From: Undaria pinnatifida
Taxonomy: Eukaryota > Sar > Phaeophyceae > Laminariales > Alariaceae
DNA: 64,000 bases
Direction of reading: 5' to 3'
Assembly: GCA_012845835.1 (NCBI GenBank)
Contig: JABAKD010000007.1
Coordinates: 7,294,222-7,358,221 of the forward strand
Under the pieces are notes generated by a model, which worked only from the letters and a program-made list of their open reading frames with translations, ran no database searches and was not told the DNA's origin. Shown here one piece after another: positions 43,655 to 55,264 of this stretch (the first letter of the stretch is position 1; the number at the start of each line of letters is the position of its first letter). A program made the translations under genes and the position numbers.

Positions 43655-44467
43655 GGGGGGACGAGAGCGGTGGGGAAGGTTGGGCGTCATGCCCAAGGGA
43701 CTGAAGTCTGGGTTTGGCCATCACCGTCTTGAAATTTGTGGGCCCTTCAATGGCCGTCACAAGATAAAGTATGACCGCCCTGACTTCTTCGCCAAGTTGG
43801 GTTCTTTTCCCAGTGCCATTGGTGATGAACTTGATACCCCTTGTATGAGCTCAATGCCGTCTTTAGTCAGTTTCTAGGGTCTGCGAGTATGTTTTTTTTT
43901 CATATCAAAATTCCTTCACTTGTTTTCTCGTTCTTGTCTTGTATTTTCTTGCTTTCTGGTCTTTTCATTTCTTTCCTTTAGCTTTGCGCTTGTTCGCTTT
44001 CTTGTGTTTTTCTTTCCTTTTTTCTTTTTTCTTCCATTTCCTTTCCTTTATCTTCTGTTTTTTCTTTTTTTTTTCAATTGACGTGCGTCTGTCGTACGTA
44101 GGCATAGTGATACGTAATACATGCAATATGTACGTGATATGCTTTCGTGGGTTGCAAGCGGTATACGTAGTCGGTTTTTCGTGCCGCAACTAGCAAGGCG
44201 TATACACCGGTATGGACCTGGCACATCGTAGGCGCCTCTAGATGTCACTTCCATATGGCTCTGGTGGAGGCATGGATTGCGTTAGCTGTGCTAAATGCGT
44301 ACCACCTTTGGTTTGCTTGTGTTTTTCCCTGGGGTATTCCTCAGCTCCAAGGTGACTGGAGCCTGTCCTGTGACCACGGACTTGATTATGCGAGCTAATG
44401 TGAGGACAACAACAACAACAACAATAACAACAGCAACACCAACAACCACAACAACATCATCAACAAT

Positions 44468-44519
<52 letters not shown>

Positions 44520-44530
44520 GCAGCAACACC
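43655..44530 (+). mobile_element. (AAC)n-tailed retroposon, copy 2
   Basis: Parallel to 30205-31045. It opens with GTCATGCCCAAGGGACTGAA and a peptide reading MPKGLKSGFGHHRLEICGPF, better preserved here (frame 43608-43877). A TTTTC tract, the GTGCGTCTGTCGTACG block, the GGTGACTGGAGCCTGTCCTG block and AAC/ATC triplets to about 44530 follow. Together the two copies suggest an original short protein of unknown function. Confidence 0.7.
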
Positions 44531-44559
44531 AACAAAAAAAACTAGAACAACATTCCTCT

Positions 44560-45180
44560 TTGCTTGCAACACAGTCAGGATGACGCCCATTCAAACTGCC
44601 AACCAAAATATAATACTGAAATAAAAATGAAATATCTCAATACTCTCAAAAATAACTAAATTGTTTCTCTCTAATCAACGTATTTCCATCCGAATTCCAT
44701 CCATAATTTTATATGTCGTCAATCAAGAATCAAAAACAAAGTACCAACAACGCAGCTTCCAAAGATGAGTATCGACCCAAAATTCGTCGAACTCACTGCT
44801 GACGTCCTTGAAATATTTTTCTAAATAAGAATATTGTTAACCTAAATATGTATACTCCATGTCCTCCATCAAGCGAAGTTATATGACCACAATCAAGTTA
44901 ATGTTATCAAATTTCACCATTCAACACTCGACAAAAACCAAAGTTGTTTCCTCCGATTACTATCAAATTACCATCACGTATTCCATTATCAAGCGAAATT
45001 TTCAGACCGAAATTATCCTGATGAAACATGTTAAATTTTATCAATCAATTACTCAAAAACAACGAATAGCATTGGGCATATTTTAAGCCTGACCATATGC
45101 ATTAATTTCTGGCTGCAAACCAAATTAAGTCCTATCGCGTTTAAATTATCTAAAAAATAGGTCTACTTGACGGATTCTCA
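44560..45180. other. AT-rich unassigned block with a diverged tandem duplication
   Basis: Much more AT-rich than its surroundings. Two segments about 122 bp apart (near 44868 and 44990) share TCAAGCGAA(G/A)TT and a following TTAAATTT/ATTCAAC region, suggesting an old duplication. At 44763-44830 a sequence resembling the C-rich repeat end block (AAAGATGAGTATCGACCCAA) occurs in diverged form. Confidence 0.4.
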
Positions 45181-45182
45181 GT

Positions 45183-46014
45183 TAGCCCCCCCCTAAAAAA
45201 ACAGCGATTTCCTTTCACGCGAGACCAAGGCTACGGTAGGGGGGGTACCCCCATTTTCACTGGTGTGTTTGAGCCACTCGCACGAGTAGCTCTATACCCT
45301 ACGGATGAAGATGGTTTAGGAACTTGGTTTGCCGCAGCTTAGATCACCTTTTTCATTGCGGATTGGTTTCGTCAATGTAAAACATAAAGAAAACGTAAGA
45401 TTGCATAAGAACAAAGGGGTTACTCGCGCGAGTGACCCCTAGCCACTGAAATAAACGGCCCAAAAGGGGACCCCCCTACGGTAGCCTGGGTCGCGAACTA
45501 ACGTGTAATGGCTGCTTGGCACGAGGAAAGATGCTACGAACAAAATGTGTTCACATATTTTCTTGTTTTGCAAAAAACTAATGAACGATGACGTCGGGGT
45601 GGCAAGGGACACACCGTATTTCAGTAGATACGTCCGGGAGCTGGTTTCAAAACCAGCGATTTCGTCAAGCAAAACGTTGGGGGGCTACCGTAAAACGACT
45701 CATATGCTCTAGAAAATTTGACTGCGTAGGCACTGGCGTACCCATATCGTCGATGGGTATATCTGGATGGTGCGTTTCATACTTTGGTGGTGGCATTGCA
45801 GCGTATTTTGTCTTTCTATGTTGCCAATTAATGAAAATACTGCAAAAAAAAAGGTTGATGCCGGTTGCTACCAACTGGTAAATTATCAAGTCTGGGTGGC
45901 TAGAGACGCAAGACTGCAGGATATGAGGTCAATATAGTTGGTCTCGAACCGGCGTTTAGGAGCTCAGATCTTCGTTTTTCCACCTGTGTTCGTTCAACTT
46001 TTAGGGGGGGGCTA
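45183..46014. mobile_element. Candidate older element bounded by 16-bp inverted repeats
   Basis: TAGCCCCCCCCTAAAA at 45183-45198 is the exact reverse complement of TTTTAGGGGGGGGCTA at 45999-46014. The MITE copy lies between them. The motif is low complexity and no target duplication was found, so this may be chance. Confidence 0.3.
45223..45492 (+). mobile_element. MITE copy 2 (270 bp)
   Basis: About 96% identical by eye to 8918-9186 over its full length. Terminal inverted repeats GACCAAGGCTACGGTAGG and CTACGGTAGCCTGGGTC, and a 4-bp target duplication GCGA (45219-45222 and 45493-45496). It is in the same orientation as copy 1. Confidence 0.92.
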
Positions 46015-46168
46015 TCGTAGAAGCACTCATTTTTTTTCACCTAACGACCACGGCAGACCACCGTGAGATGTGGATTTTCCCAAAATATGCACTAGGGCAT
46101 CTTTTGGCCCAAGTGCATATTTCAAGCAAATTTCGGAGTGTTTTCCAGCGAACAACAGATCTCAGATG

Positions 46169-46256
46169 ACAAAACACACGACGCGTATGAAAATACGTGG
46201 AAGTGTGGCGATTCATTTTCCCCATCCGCTGGAGGATGAAAAAAAAATAAAAACAG
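46169..46256 (+). mobile_element. Short polyA-tailed retroposon 3' end
   Basis: Only the terminal ~85 bp: ACGCGTATGAAAATACGTGG, then CCCCATCCGCTGGAGGATG and an A-rich tail. Confidence 0.7.
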
Positions 46257-46423
46257 ATGACAAAAGCTCGAGGCAACGCTCACAGACACTCTGCAGCAGC
46301 AGCACGGCACAACACCCACGCAGTAATTGCAACGTTCAACCGAGCAAACCACTTAGTGTGTCCCGAACCCGAGTTAATCAACCAACGCGTACAACACCAC
46401 CAGGAACGTTGACGTTCGTCATG

Positions 46424-46452
46424 GGCATGCCGCTGTCTGAGAGCGGCATGCC
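46424..46452. other. Perfect 11-bp hairpin followed by AATAAA
   Basis: GGCATGCCGCT, a 7-nt loop GTCTGAG, then AGCGGCATGCC. An AATAAA lies at 46469-46474. The arrangement could be an RNA 3' end of an unidentified element or gene. No upstream coding frame supports a gene. Confidence 0.45.
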
Positions 46453-46731
46453 TCTACGAACTATTATTGAATAAAAAGCAGCCCACGTTTATTTACGAGA
46501 TCGAGCACACACAGCACACAACTCACCACAAAACAAAAGCAACAGCACAACACACACAGACAACAGCCAACCCAGCTACAGCACGATTAGCCGGTGGAAA
46601 ACGCCCACGAGATTCCTCTTATCCCCGCGTGCTCTGCGGGCAGAGAGCTGGGGCTCTGACATCGATCGTCGCGCACTCGCGCCCCTGCCCTCTCGTCCTC
46701 AGGCTGAAATTTTTCGATGACACATTTTTTT

Positions 46732-47477
46732 GGGAAATTGACAAAATCGGGTACACCCGGGTGGTTTCTGAACAAAATCGGGTACCTTTTTTTCCGCGAC
46801 GGGGCGCGCTTACGTACGCCTGCAAAACGCCTCCAAATCGCCTTCTGGCGCCTGAACTCACTGCGCCTTGTGTACGCGCAGCACCCCAAACCGTTTTTTC
46901 GGCGTTCGAACCCTCAAAACGGCGCCAATGACGGCCCCAAAAAAGTGATCTCGACGGACAACCCGATTTTGTTCAGGAACACACCGGGTATACCCCGCCC
47001 TGTGCTTCGATTTTATCAACTACCCGATTTCGGCCATACTGCACCCGTTTTTGTTCACTTGCAACACCCGCGGAGACACGGAAACGGACGACATCTCCCC
47101 GCAACCCAGCTGTGGAAGATCCCGCACACAACTAGCAACTTGGCGACTGTCATGCGACCACAGCAGCACTGCTAACTTCCCGGCCCACAAAGATCCCGCC
47201 CCGATGCAACCGCAATGCGAAGAATGGTGGCATGGCGGTGAGTGTGGACACCCAACCAAGATCCGGCGCTAGGACGAAAAGACAAGACCATATTGTTGTT
47301 TGTTGTTTTCTCACATTAACTCTTGTTGTCAAAAATCTAGAGCCCGTGGTCACACAAAGGTGCTGGAGCCCTAGGAAGATCCGAAAAACCAAATGAAATC
47401 AAAATTCGTCAGGGAAATACTACGCTTTCCCGCCTAAAACGCATGATACGGAAGAAGGCGCACAAATGAAAAGGTCA
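46732..47477 (+). repeat. Left 746-bp terminal inverted repeat
   Basis: Begins GGGAAATTGACAAAATCGGG and ends AAAAGGTCAA. It contains repeated ATCGGGTA(C)CC motifs and a (GTT)-type retroposon end (47295-47400), also present in the other arm. Confidence 0.9.
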
Positions 47478-47769
47478 ATTGTGCAAACTAAACTCACATG
47501 GCCGCGGGTATCCACTCAACTACAGCATAGAGTTCCCCCGTCCCCACAACTAACCAACTCGTATATGTAGAGACGGTCCACTGTTGGTGATTTGGTCCTC
47601 ACAACAACACGCGTCAGACGAGCCTGAGGGTGCCTGTTTTCGGAGAACTTCGTGTTTTTCCGAAAAAATAAGGGACGTATGTATCCTCCCTTCCCCGGAG
47701 CATGTATTGCGGTGGGGTGCTTCGAAGTACTTCGTATAACTCAACAAAACTACTTGTACTTCGTAGTAC
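47478..47769. other. Interior of the long-TIR element, left
   Basis: No gene was recognised. Confidence 0.3.
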
Positions 47770-47881
47770 AGCTGTTGCGTGTGTGTATGCGTTTGCAGTA
47801 TGTGTTAGCAGTCCAGTACGTGTTCGCAGCACAGTATGTGCTCGCAGTACAGTAGTAGTATGTGTTCGCATCACAGTATAT
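47770..47881. repeat. GTATGTGTTCGCAGTACA minisatellite, left half
   Basis: About five degenerate copies of an 18-20-bp unit. The array is split by a C-rich element and resumes at 49075. Confidence 0.8.
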
Positions 47882-49065
47882 TATAAAAAATGAAAATACA
47901 CTCCAGCTGTGAGATCGAAGATTTCGTCGAAACTCATCTTTGCAAGCTGTGTGTGATACTCCGATCGCGCGCATTACGAGTTGTGTGTCCTCATTAAGGA
48001 TATAGGTCGGCGACTCCCCTTACAACTACAGTGTAGCTATCAGGGTCAACAGGATGATTTTAGTCAGTCTGTGCGCGGAAACTATAAAACCCGTTTCTGA
48101 GGGGGACAAAATCTGACAGCTGTGAAGGGAAATGTATCATTTTATCAAGTGAATCTTGTAAGTCGAATAACCGGTGAGGGGGGTGGGGCGGAGTTTTGAA
48201 GGACGTGGGGGCCTGGTTTTGATCAAAAGCGAGCGGGTTTGGAGGGGGGGGGGGGGGGGGGAAGGGGGCAATTTGTGCATGTAAGCTATAAATCCTTTCG
48301 AGGGGATAAATCTGACGGTTTTGGCACCAGTATATTATTGGGGGCGGGGGGGGGGGGGGGGGTGGGGCGGGGGGGGGGGGGGGGGGGGGCGTGTGGGGCA
48401 GCTCAATATGTGCCTGGAAACTATACATGATTTTGAGGGGATAAATGTGACGGTTTTGGAAATAATACATCAGTTTATCATGTATATCCTGGGGTAAGTC
48501 GTACAATCAGTGAGTAAAGAGAGGGTGAAGTGTTCGAGGGGGTGGGGTTGGGATGGGTTGGGGGGGAGGTGGGGGGTGTGGGGGCGGGGGGGGGGGGGGG
48601 GGGGGGAAGGGCTTTAGGTGAGGGGTTTGTTATACGTGTGGTGCTAGGTCTAGGCGATGGTGCGGGTGACGGGGAAGAAGGGGGCGTTCGAGGCGGGGGG
48701 GGGGGGGGGGGGGGACACAGCGGCATGGATGGCTCTCGAAAGATAATGAGGTGATATCCTGTGCGTGAAGTGTTTATTAATGTGGCGGATTTCGATATTT
48801 GGTGCGGCGTTTGAGTAAGGGAGAGCAAGAGGGGGGGGGGGGGGGGGGAATTTTTCAGGAGGTTTAGGTCACAAATAATATTCAAATACACTTCGGCTGT
48901 GAGATCAAAGATATGTGGCAGCTTGTTATACGCGTAGTGCTAGGTCTAGGCGATCGTGCAGGTGGTCGGAAAAGAGGGGGCGTTGGAGGGGGGGGGGGGG
49001 GGGGGTTGGGGGGAAAATAATTGAAAACTACGTCATGGATGGTCAGAAAGATAATGACGTGATAT
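47882..49065 (-). mobile_element. C-rich modular repeat, copy 10, with target duplication
   Basis: 1184 bp. On the minus strand it ends in TTTTTTATA. It is flanked by CAGTATAT (47874-47881 and 49066-49073) and interrupts a minisatellite. G runs of up to about 23 nt. It contains two end-block-like motifs (47896 and 48892), so it is a dimer-like arrangement. Confidence 0.82.
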
Positions 49066-49073
49066 CAGTATAT

Positions 49074-49854
49074 ATATGTTCGCGTTATTGAGTACGTGTT
49101 CGCAGTAGGTGTTTGCAGTACAGAATGAATGTGTTCGCAGTACAGCATGTGTTTGCGGTAGTATGTGTTCGTTCCCATAAAAAGAGAGAGAAATGTGCGA
49201 CATCATAGTACCAAGCAGCAAGGTAATCTGTCTACTCGTCGTATCTACCAAAGATGCTATAAGAGCAATGGAAAGCATCATTTAACACGTGCGATGAATA
49301 ATAATCTGATGCTATAGACCAACCAAAAATGCTTGCATGCGTGCATGCGTGACCTGCAAAGTAGTACTAGTGCGCGGTGTGCGGGATGAGTTGACCGAAT
49401 CGAACAATCATGACAAAACCCATTACCCCGTACGTGCGTACCTGGAAATATTTCCGACTACTACGAGTAGTACTCGTACCTGGATTTCATTTCCCACATT
49501 TTCCATTCCAGTTTCCTTCGCTCGTTCGGAGGGACAAAGCGCCTTGTTCTTTCACCTTTTTTCTCACCGTTGTACTTGGAACTAGTTATCATGGACACGC
49601 ATCATTCTACACGGACGCCCATCCCCGTAAATGTGTAAAAGGGAGGGGATACTCGAACGAGAAAAATTCCGGACGACAGAGAAATATTTCCTCGAATGGA
49701 GTGTGGATGACGGAATGAAAACCCGTTTCGGTTGAGGTCTAGGTACCGTTGTGGTCCTCGTACGAAATTAATGAGAGGTTAGTATCAAAGTGGTCAGATA
49801 ATTATTGGTATGTTAATTGGGGTATATTTGTTGGTTATACCGAGTGCACACATT
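49074..49854. other. Interior of the long-TIR element, right, with minisatellite remainder
   Basis: The GTGTTCGCAGTA minisatellite resumes at about 49078-49172. Beyond it no gene was recognised. Confidence 0.5.
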
Positions 49855-50600
49855 TGACCTTTTCACTTGTGCGCCTTCTTCCGTATCATGTGTTTTAGGC
49901 GGGAAAGCGTAGTATTTCCCTGACGAATTTTGATTTCACTTGGTTTTTCGGATCTTCCTAGGGCTCCAGCACCTTTGTGTGACCACGGGCTCTAGATTTT
50001 TGACAACAAGAGTTAATGTGAGAAAACAACAAACAACAATATGGTCTTGTCTTTTCGTCCTAGCGCCGGATCTTGGTTGGGTGTCCACGCTCACCGCCAT
50101 GCCACCATTCTTCGCATTGCGGTTGCATCGGGGCGGGATCTTTGTGGGCCGGGAAGTTAGCAGTGCTGCTGTGGTCGCATGACAGTCGCCAAGTTGCTAG
50201 TTGTGTGCGGGATCTTCCACAGCTGGGTTGCGGGGAGATGTCGTCCGTTTCCGTGTCTCCGCGGGTTTTGCAAGTGAACAAAAACGGGTGCAGTATGGCC
50301 ATAATCGGGTAGTTGATAAAATCGAAGCACAGGGCGGGGTATACCCGGTGTGTTCCTGAACAAAATCGGGTTGTCCGTCGAGAGCAAATTTTGGGGGCCG
50401 TCATTGGCGCCGTTTTGAGGGTTCGAACGCCGAAAAAACGGTTTGGGGTGCTGCGCGTACACAAGGCGCAGTGAGTTCAGGAGCCAGAAGGCGATTTGGA
50501 GGCGTTTTGCAGGCGTACGTAAGCGCGCCCCGTCGCGGGAAAAAAGGTACCCGATTTTGTTCAGAAACCACCCGGGTGTACCCGATTTTGTCAATTTCCC
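49855..50600 (-). repeat. Right 746-bp terminal inverted repeat
   Basis: Reverse complement of 46732-47477. The differences include a short cluster near 50381-50395. Confidence 0.9.
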
Positions 50601-50609
50601 CATTTTTTT

Positions 50610-51248
50610 TGTTAGGTTTGAGCCCGGCGTAGCGCTTGTCCTGAGCTGCAGCAGTTTACGACCGTGTCATTGCCTCTTACCCACGAATGCCTAAATTTCG
50701 GAGGTGGAAAATTGAACCAGGCTGAGGGCCAGTCCCGCTGTGCTACTGTTCTGGTTGCCACACTGAGGCACACCGAAGACGGCAGACGCCGGCGAGGTAT
50801 CCCACATATAAAGCGAGTCTGAAGTACGAAGCACTCAATCTTTTCACCAAGTACCAGGTACCGCTATTTGGTTTGGCCGTTTGTTCAAGCTCGCACAGCA
50901 TGGGCAGGGGAGGGTCTTTCTCGAAGTTTCTACCCACTCATCATGTGACTCATGAGATGAATCTTCTTCTTGCCATCTACGTTTGGATTAGTGCAGAAAT
51001 ATCCAAGTCTTTTTAAAGTAGTTTGATCTTTTTTTCTGTTTTTCTTTCTAGGCGTACTGAATTAGACCATTAATTGGACTTTTGGGCTTGTGTGGTGTTT
51101 GTTTTTGCGTCGCGTCAGCGCGAGTACACTAAGCGTTCCTTTCAAAACAATGAAGATTCGCATTTCTCCAGTTCGTTCTCAATGGCGGTGACATTGCACG
51201 ACCACATCACCTCACCTGTTGTTTTTGGCAATATATGTATATATATAT
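50610..51248. other. Unassigned region
   Basis: No recognised gene. A TA-dinucleotide stretch at 51232-51249 precedes the next element. Confidence 0.3.
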
Positions 51249-53735
51249 TATAAAAATTAAAATACACTCCAGCTGTGAGATCGAAGATTTCGTCGAAACT
51301 CATCTTTGCAAGCTGTGTGTGATACTCCGATCGCGCGCATTACGAGTTGTGTGTCCTCATTAAGGATATAGGTCGGCGACTCCCCTTACAGCTACAGTGT
51401 AGCTATCAGGGTCAACAGGATGATTTTAGTCAGTCTGTGCGCGGAAACTATAAAACCCGTTTCTGAGGGGGACAAAATCTGACAGCTGTGAAGGCAAAGG
51501 GGGGGCCTGGTTTTGATCAAAAGCGAGCGGGTTTGGAGGGGGGCGCGGGGGGGGGGGGGGGGGAAGGGGCAATTTGTGCATGTAAGCTATAAATCCTTTC
51601 GAGGGGATAAATCTGACGGTTTTGGCACCAGTATATTATTGGGGGCGGGGGGGGGGGGGGGGGGGGTTGGCGCGGGGGGGGGGGGGGGGGGGGGCAGCTC
51701 GATATGTGCCTGGAAACTATACATTATTTCGAGGGGACAAATGTGACATTTTTGGAAATAATACATCAGTTTATCGTGTATATTCTGGGGTAAGTCGTAC
51801 AATCAGTGAGTAAAGAGAGGGTGGAGTGTTCGAGGGGGTGGGGTTGGGATGGGTTGGGGGGGGAGGGTGGGGGGTGGGGGCGGGGGCGGGGGGCGGGGGG
51901 GGGGGGGGGGAAAGGGCTTTAGGTGAGGGGTTTGTTATACGTGTGGTGCTAGGTCTAGGCGAAGGTGCGGGTGATGGGGAAGAAAGGGGCGTTCGAGGCG
52001 GGGGGGGGGGGGGACACAGCGGCATGGATGGCTCTCGAAAGATAATGAGGTGATATCCTGTGCGTGAAGTGTTTATTAATGTGGCGGATTTCGATATTTG
52101 GTGGGGCGTTTGAGTAAGGGAGAGCAAGAGGGGGGGGGGGGGGGGAGGGTTTTGAGGAGGTTTAGGTCACAAATAATATTCAAATACACTTCGGCTGTGA
52201 GATCAAAGATATGTATCAGCTTGTTATACGCGTGGTGCTAGGTCTACGTGATCGTGCAGGTGGTCGGGAAGGAGGGGGCGTTGGAGGGGGGGGGGGGGGG
52301 GGAAACACAGCGGCATGGATGGCTCTCGAAAGATAATGAGGTGATATCCTGTGCGTGAAGTGTTTGTTAATGTGGCGGATTTTGATATTTGGTGGGGCGT
52401 TTGAGTATGGGAGAGCAAGAGGGGGGGGGGGGGGGGGATTTTTAGGAGGTTTAGGTCACAAATAATATTCAAATACACTTCGGCTGTGAGATCAAAGATA
52501 TGTAGCAGCTTGTTATACGCGTGGTGCTAGGTCTAGGCGATCGTGTAGGTGGTCGGAAAAGAGGGGGCGTTGGAGGGGGGGGGGGGGGGAATAATTGAAA
52601 CCTTCGTCGTGGATGGTCAGAAAGATAATGATGTGGTATCAACTGCGTATAGGTGTTATTACTCAGGCCGATTTTGATTGTGAGTGGGGCGTTTGGTGAG
52701 AGTAGGCGGAAGGGGGGGGGGGGGGGATCGGGGGACGGAGGGGCGGGGGGGGGGGAAAAAGGTTGGGGTTTGTTATGAAAAAGAGGTCAGTGGAGGGGGA
52801 GGGGAGGGGGGGGGGGGGGGGCATTTCAATATGTGCGCGGAAACTATAAATTCTCAAAGGGGACAAACCTGACGATTGAAGCAATAAGACATCCCTTTAT
52901 ATCATCTGGCTTGTAGTGTTTACTATTCTAGAAGGTTTGATGTTAGATGCAGCATGCAACCCAGTGTTTAAGTGTAGTAAATAACGTGTTAAATCTTCAT
53001 AGTTTGTTGTTGTATGATACATCGATCGAAAGCTAGAATATTTTATAGAATATTTGTAGGTACCATTATTTTCTGACATCGCTAATTATAAGAAAGAGAT
53101 ACGTATTGTCAAATGCAACAGGCGGGGTGATGTGGTCATGCACTGTGTTTGTCACCATCATCATACAATCACCATTATTATCGACATCGCTAATTATACG
53201 CAAGAGATACGTATTGCCAAATACAGCGTGCGAGGTGATGTATGTGGCCATATGCTGTCTCCGTCATTGAGCATTAGAGGGAGGGATGCGAATCGACGCT
53301 TGGTATACATGTGCTCAATTACGTTACCTCATTAGTCATACTTGGTATTCACGCGCTCAATCACGTTACCTCGTTAGTAATACTTCGCTTGGCATAGGTG
53401 GGGAGGCGATCATGCAGGACGGTATGTACGAAATACCCTACGTAATGGGTTGGTAAGGTTGTTTACCGCAATTTTAACACATCTGACTGTGCTTCCTTTT
53501 CCAAATTTATTTTTGTCTCAAATAAATGTACGATTTCACGCCTATGATTTTACCTTGTCGATGTGGGGCTCTGCAGTCGTCAATTTTAAGTCAGAGATAC
53601 GTCCTACAAATACATCAGGCGAGGTGGGTATATGATGTCATATATATGCGATGTCATCACTATTGATCGCGAGGGTGATTTTACTTCGTGAGGTAAATGG
53701 TGCTGTGTTTCGTAAAGGTCGTCTCAGGAGGGTAT
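51249..53735 (-). mobile_element. C-rich modular repeat, copy 11 (longest)
   Basis: Antisense on plus. It begins TATAAAAATTAAAATACAC and the end block, then nearly the same series of modules as copy 10. It continues with two tandem 290-bp units (about 52180-52570) and the outer modules (52680-53735) that copies 3 and 6 also have. The right boundary is approximate because copy 12 follows in opposite orientation. Confidence 0.72.
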
Positions 53736-54945
53736 GCGATGGGTCGGCAGTATATATCGCCCCCCCCCCTCCCCCCCGATCCCTCTTGTTGAAACGCACC
53801 ACCTGAAATCAAAATCTGCCAGAGTAGTAAACACTACCAGCCAGCTGATATCGTCTCGTTATCCACCTAGCCATCCATGCCGTAGCTCCAACCCATCTCC
53901 CCCCCCCCCCCTTTCGTTCTCCGCCCAGTTTGTTCAAACGCCCCACTTACAATCGAAATCGGCCAGAGTAATAAACACTAATAAGCCATTGATATCACGT
54001 CATTATCGTAACTTTCATTCATCCCCCCTCCCCGCCTCCAACGCCCCCCTCCTTCCCCACACCCCGCACGATCGCCTAGACCCAGCACCGCGCGTATAGT
54101 AGGCCGACTAATACGCGCGATCCGAGGATCACACACAATGTTGCGAACATCAGTGTCGACCAAATCCTTGACTTTATTATTATATGTGACCTAATCTTCT
54201 TCAAAACCATCCCCCCCCCATTCCCCACGCCCGCGCCATTCCCCCCTCCCCACCCCGCTTTTTCTTGCTTAAACGCCCCACCTACTATCGAAATCCGCCA
54301 GAGAAATAAACACTTCCACGCCTTGGATATCGCCTCGTTATCGTTTCAGAGCCGTCCATGCCGCTGCTGCGATTCCCACCTACCCCCGTCCCCAACGCCC
54401 CCTCCTTCCCCACCACCCGCACCATCGCCTAGACCAAGCACTACGCGTGTAGCAACCGCTACATCTATGCGACCATAAGCCTTCCCCCCCCCGCCCACGG
54501 CATAACCCGTCACATTCCCCCCCCTCCCCCCCACAAGAAATAGTTATAATTTCCACGCACAAACTGACCTGCCTCACCCGTCCCCTCCCCCGCCCTCCCC
54601 CTCTTTTGATTTAAATCAGGCCCCCACGTCCTTAAAAACTTTGCCCTCCCCTCACCGGATATTCGACTTACAGGATTCACATTATAAACTGATGCATTTC
54701 CTTCCACAGCTATCAGATTTCGTCCCCCTCAGAAACGGGTTTCATAGTTTCCGCGCACAGACTGCCTAACATTACCTTGTTGACCCTGATAGCTACACTG
54801 TAGTTGCAAGGGGAGTCGCCGACCCACATCCTTAATGAGGACACACAACACGTAATACGGGCGATCGGAGTATCACACACAGCTTGCAGAGATGAGTTTT
54901 GACAAAATATTCGATCTCACAGTTGGAGTGTATTTTAATGTTTGA
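53736..54945 (+). mobile_element. C-rich modular repeat, copy 12
   Basis: Sense on plus, with C runs, AAATCCGCCAGAGAAATAAA modules and the end block at 54880-54935 (ATG at 54892 reading MSFDKIFDLTVGVYF). Confidence 0.72.
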
Positions 54946-55231
54946 AATATATCTCTTTTCTTATAATTAGCGATGTCAGAAAATAATGTTATCTACATGT
55001 TTGTACCTATCGATTGAAATATCTTATCTTGCGATCCATGTACAAAAACAAATTTTGAAGCTTTCAACACGTTGTTTACACACCTAAGAACTCGGTTGCA
55101 TACTACACGTAACATCAAACCTTCAAGAAAAATAAACATTACCAGGCGGGTGATATAATGGGGTGTCTTCTTGCTGAAACCGTCACATTCGTCCCCTTTA
55201 AGGGTTTATAGTTTCCGCCCACATATTGAAA

Positions 55232-55264
<33 letters not shown>

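Larger units (their letters stand above)
46732..50600. mobile_element. Candidate Mutator-like non-autonomous element with 746-bp TIRs
   Basis: The first 746 bp (46732-47477) reappear inverted at 49855-50600 with few differences. Outside them is a 9-bp direct repeat CATTTTTTT (46723-46731 and 50601-50609). Long terminal inverted repeats with a 9-bp duplication are typical of MULEs. The interior (47478-49854) encodes no transposase but carries a minisatellite and a C-rich modular repeat. Caution: the duplication is T-rich, and segmental inverted duplication is an alternative. Confidence 0.72.
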
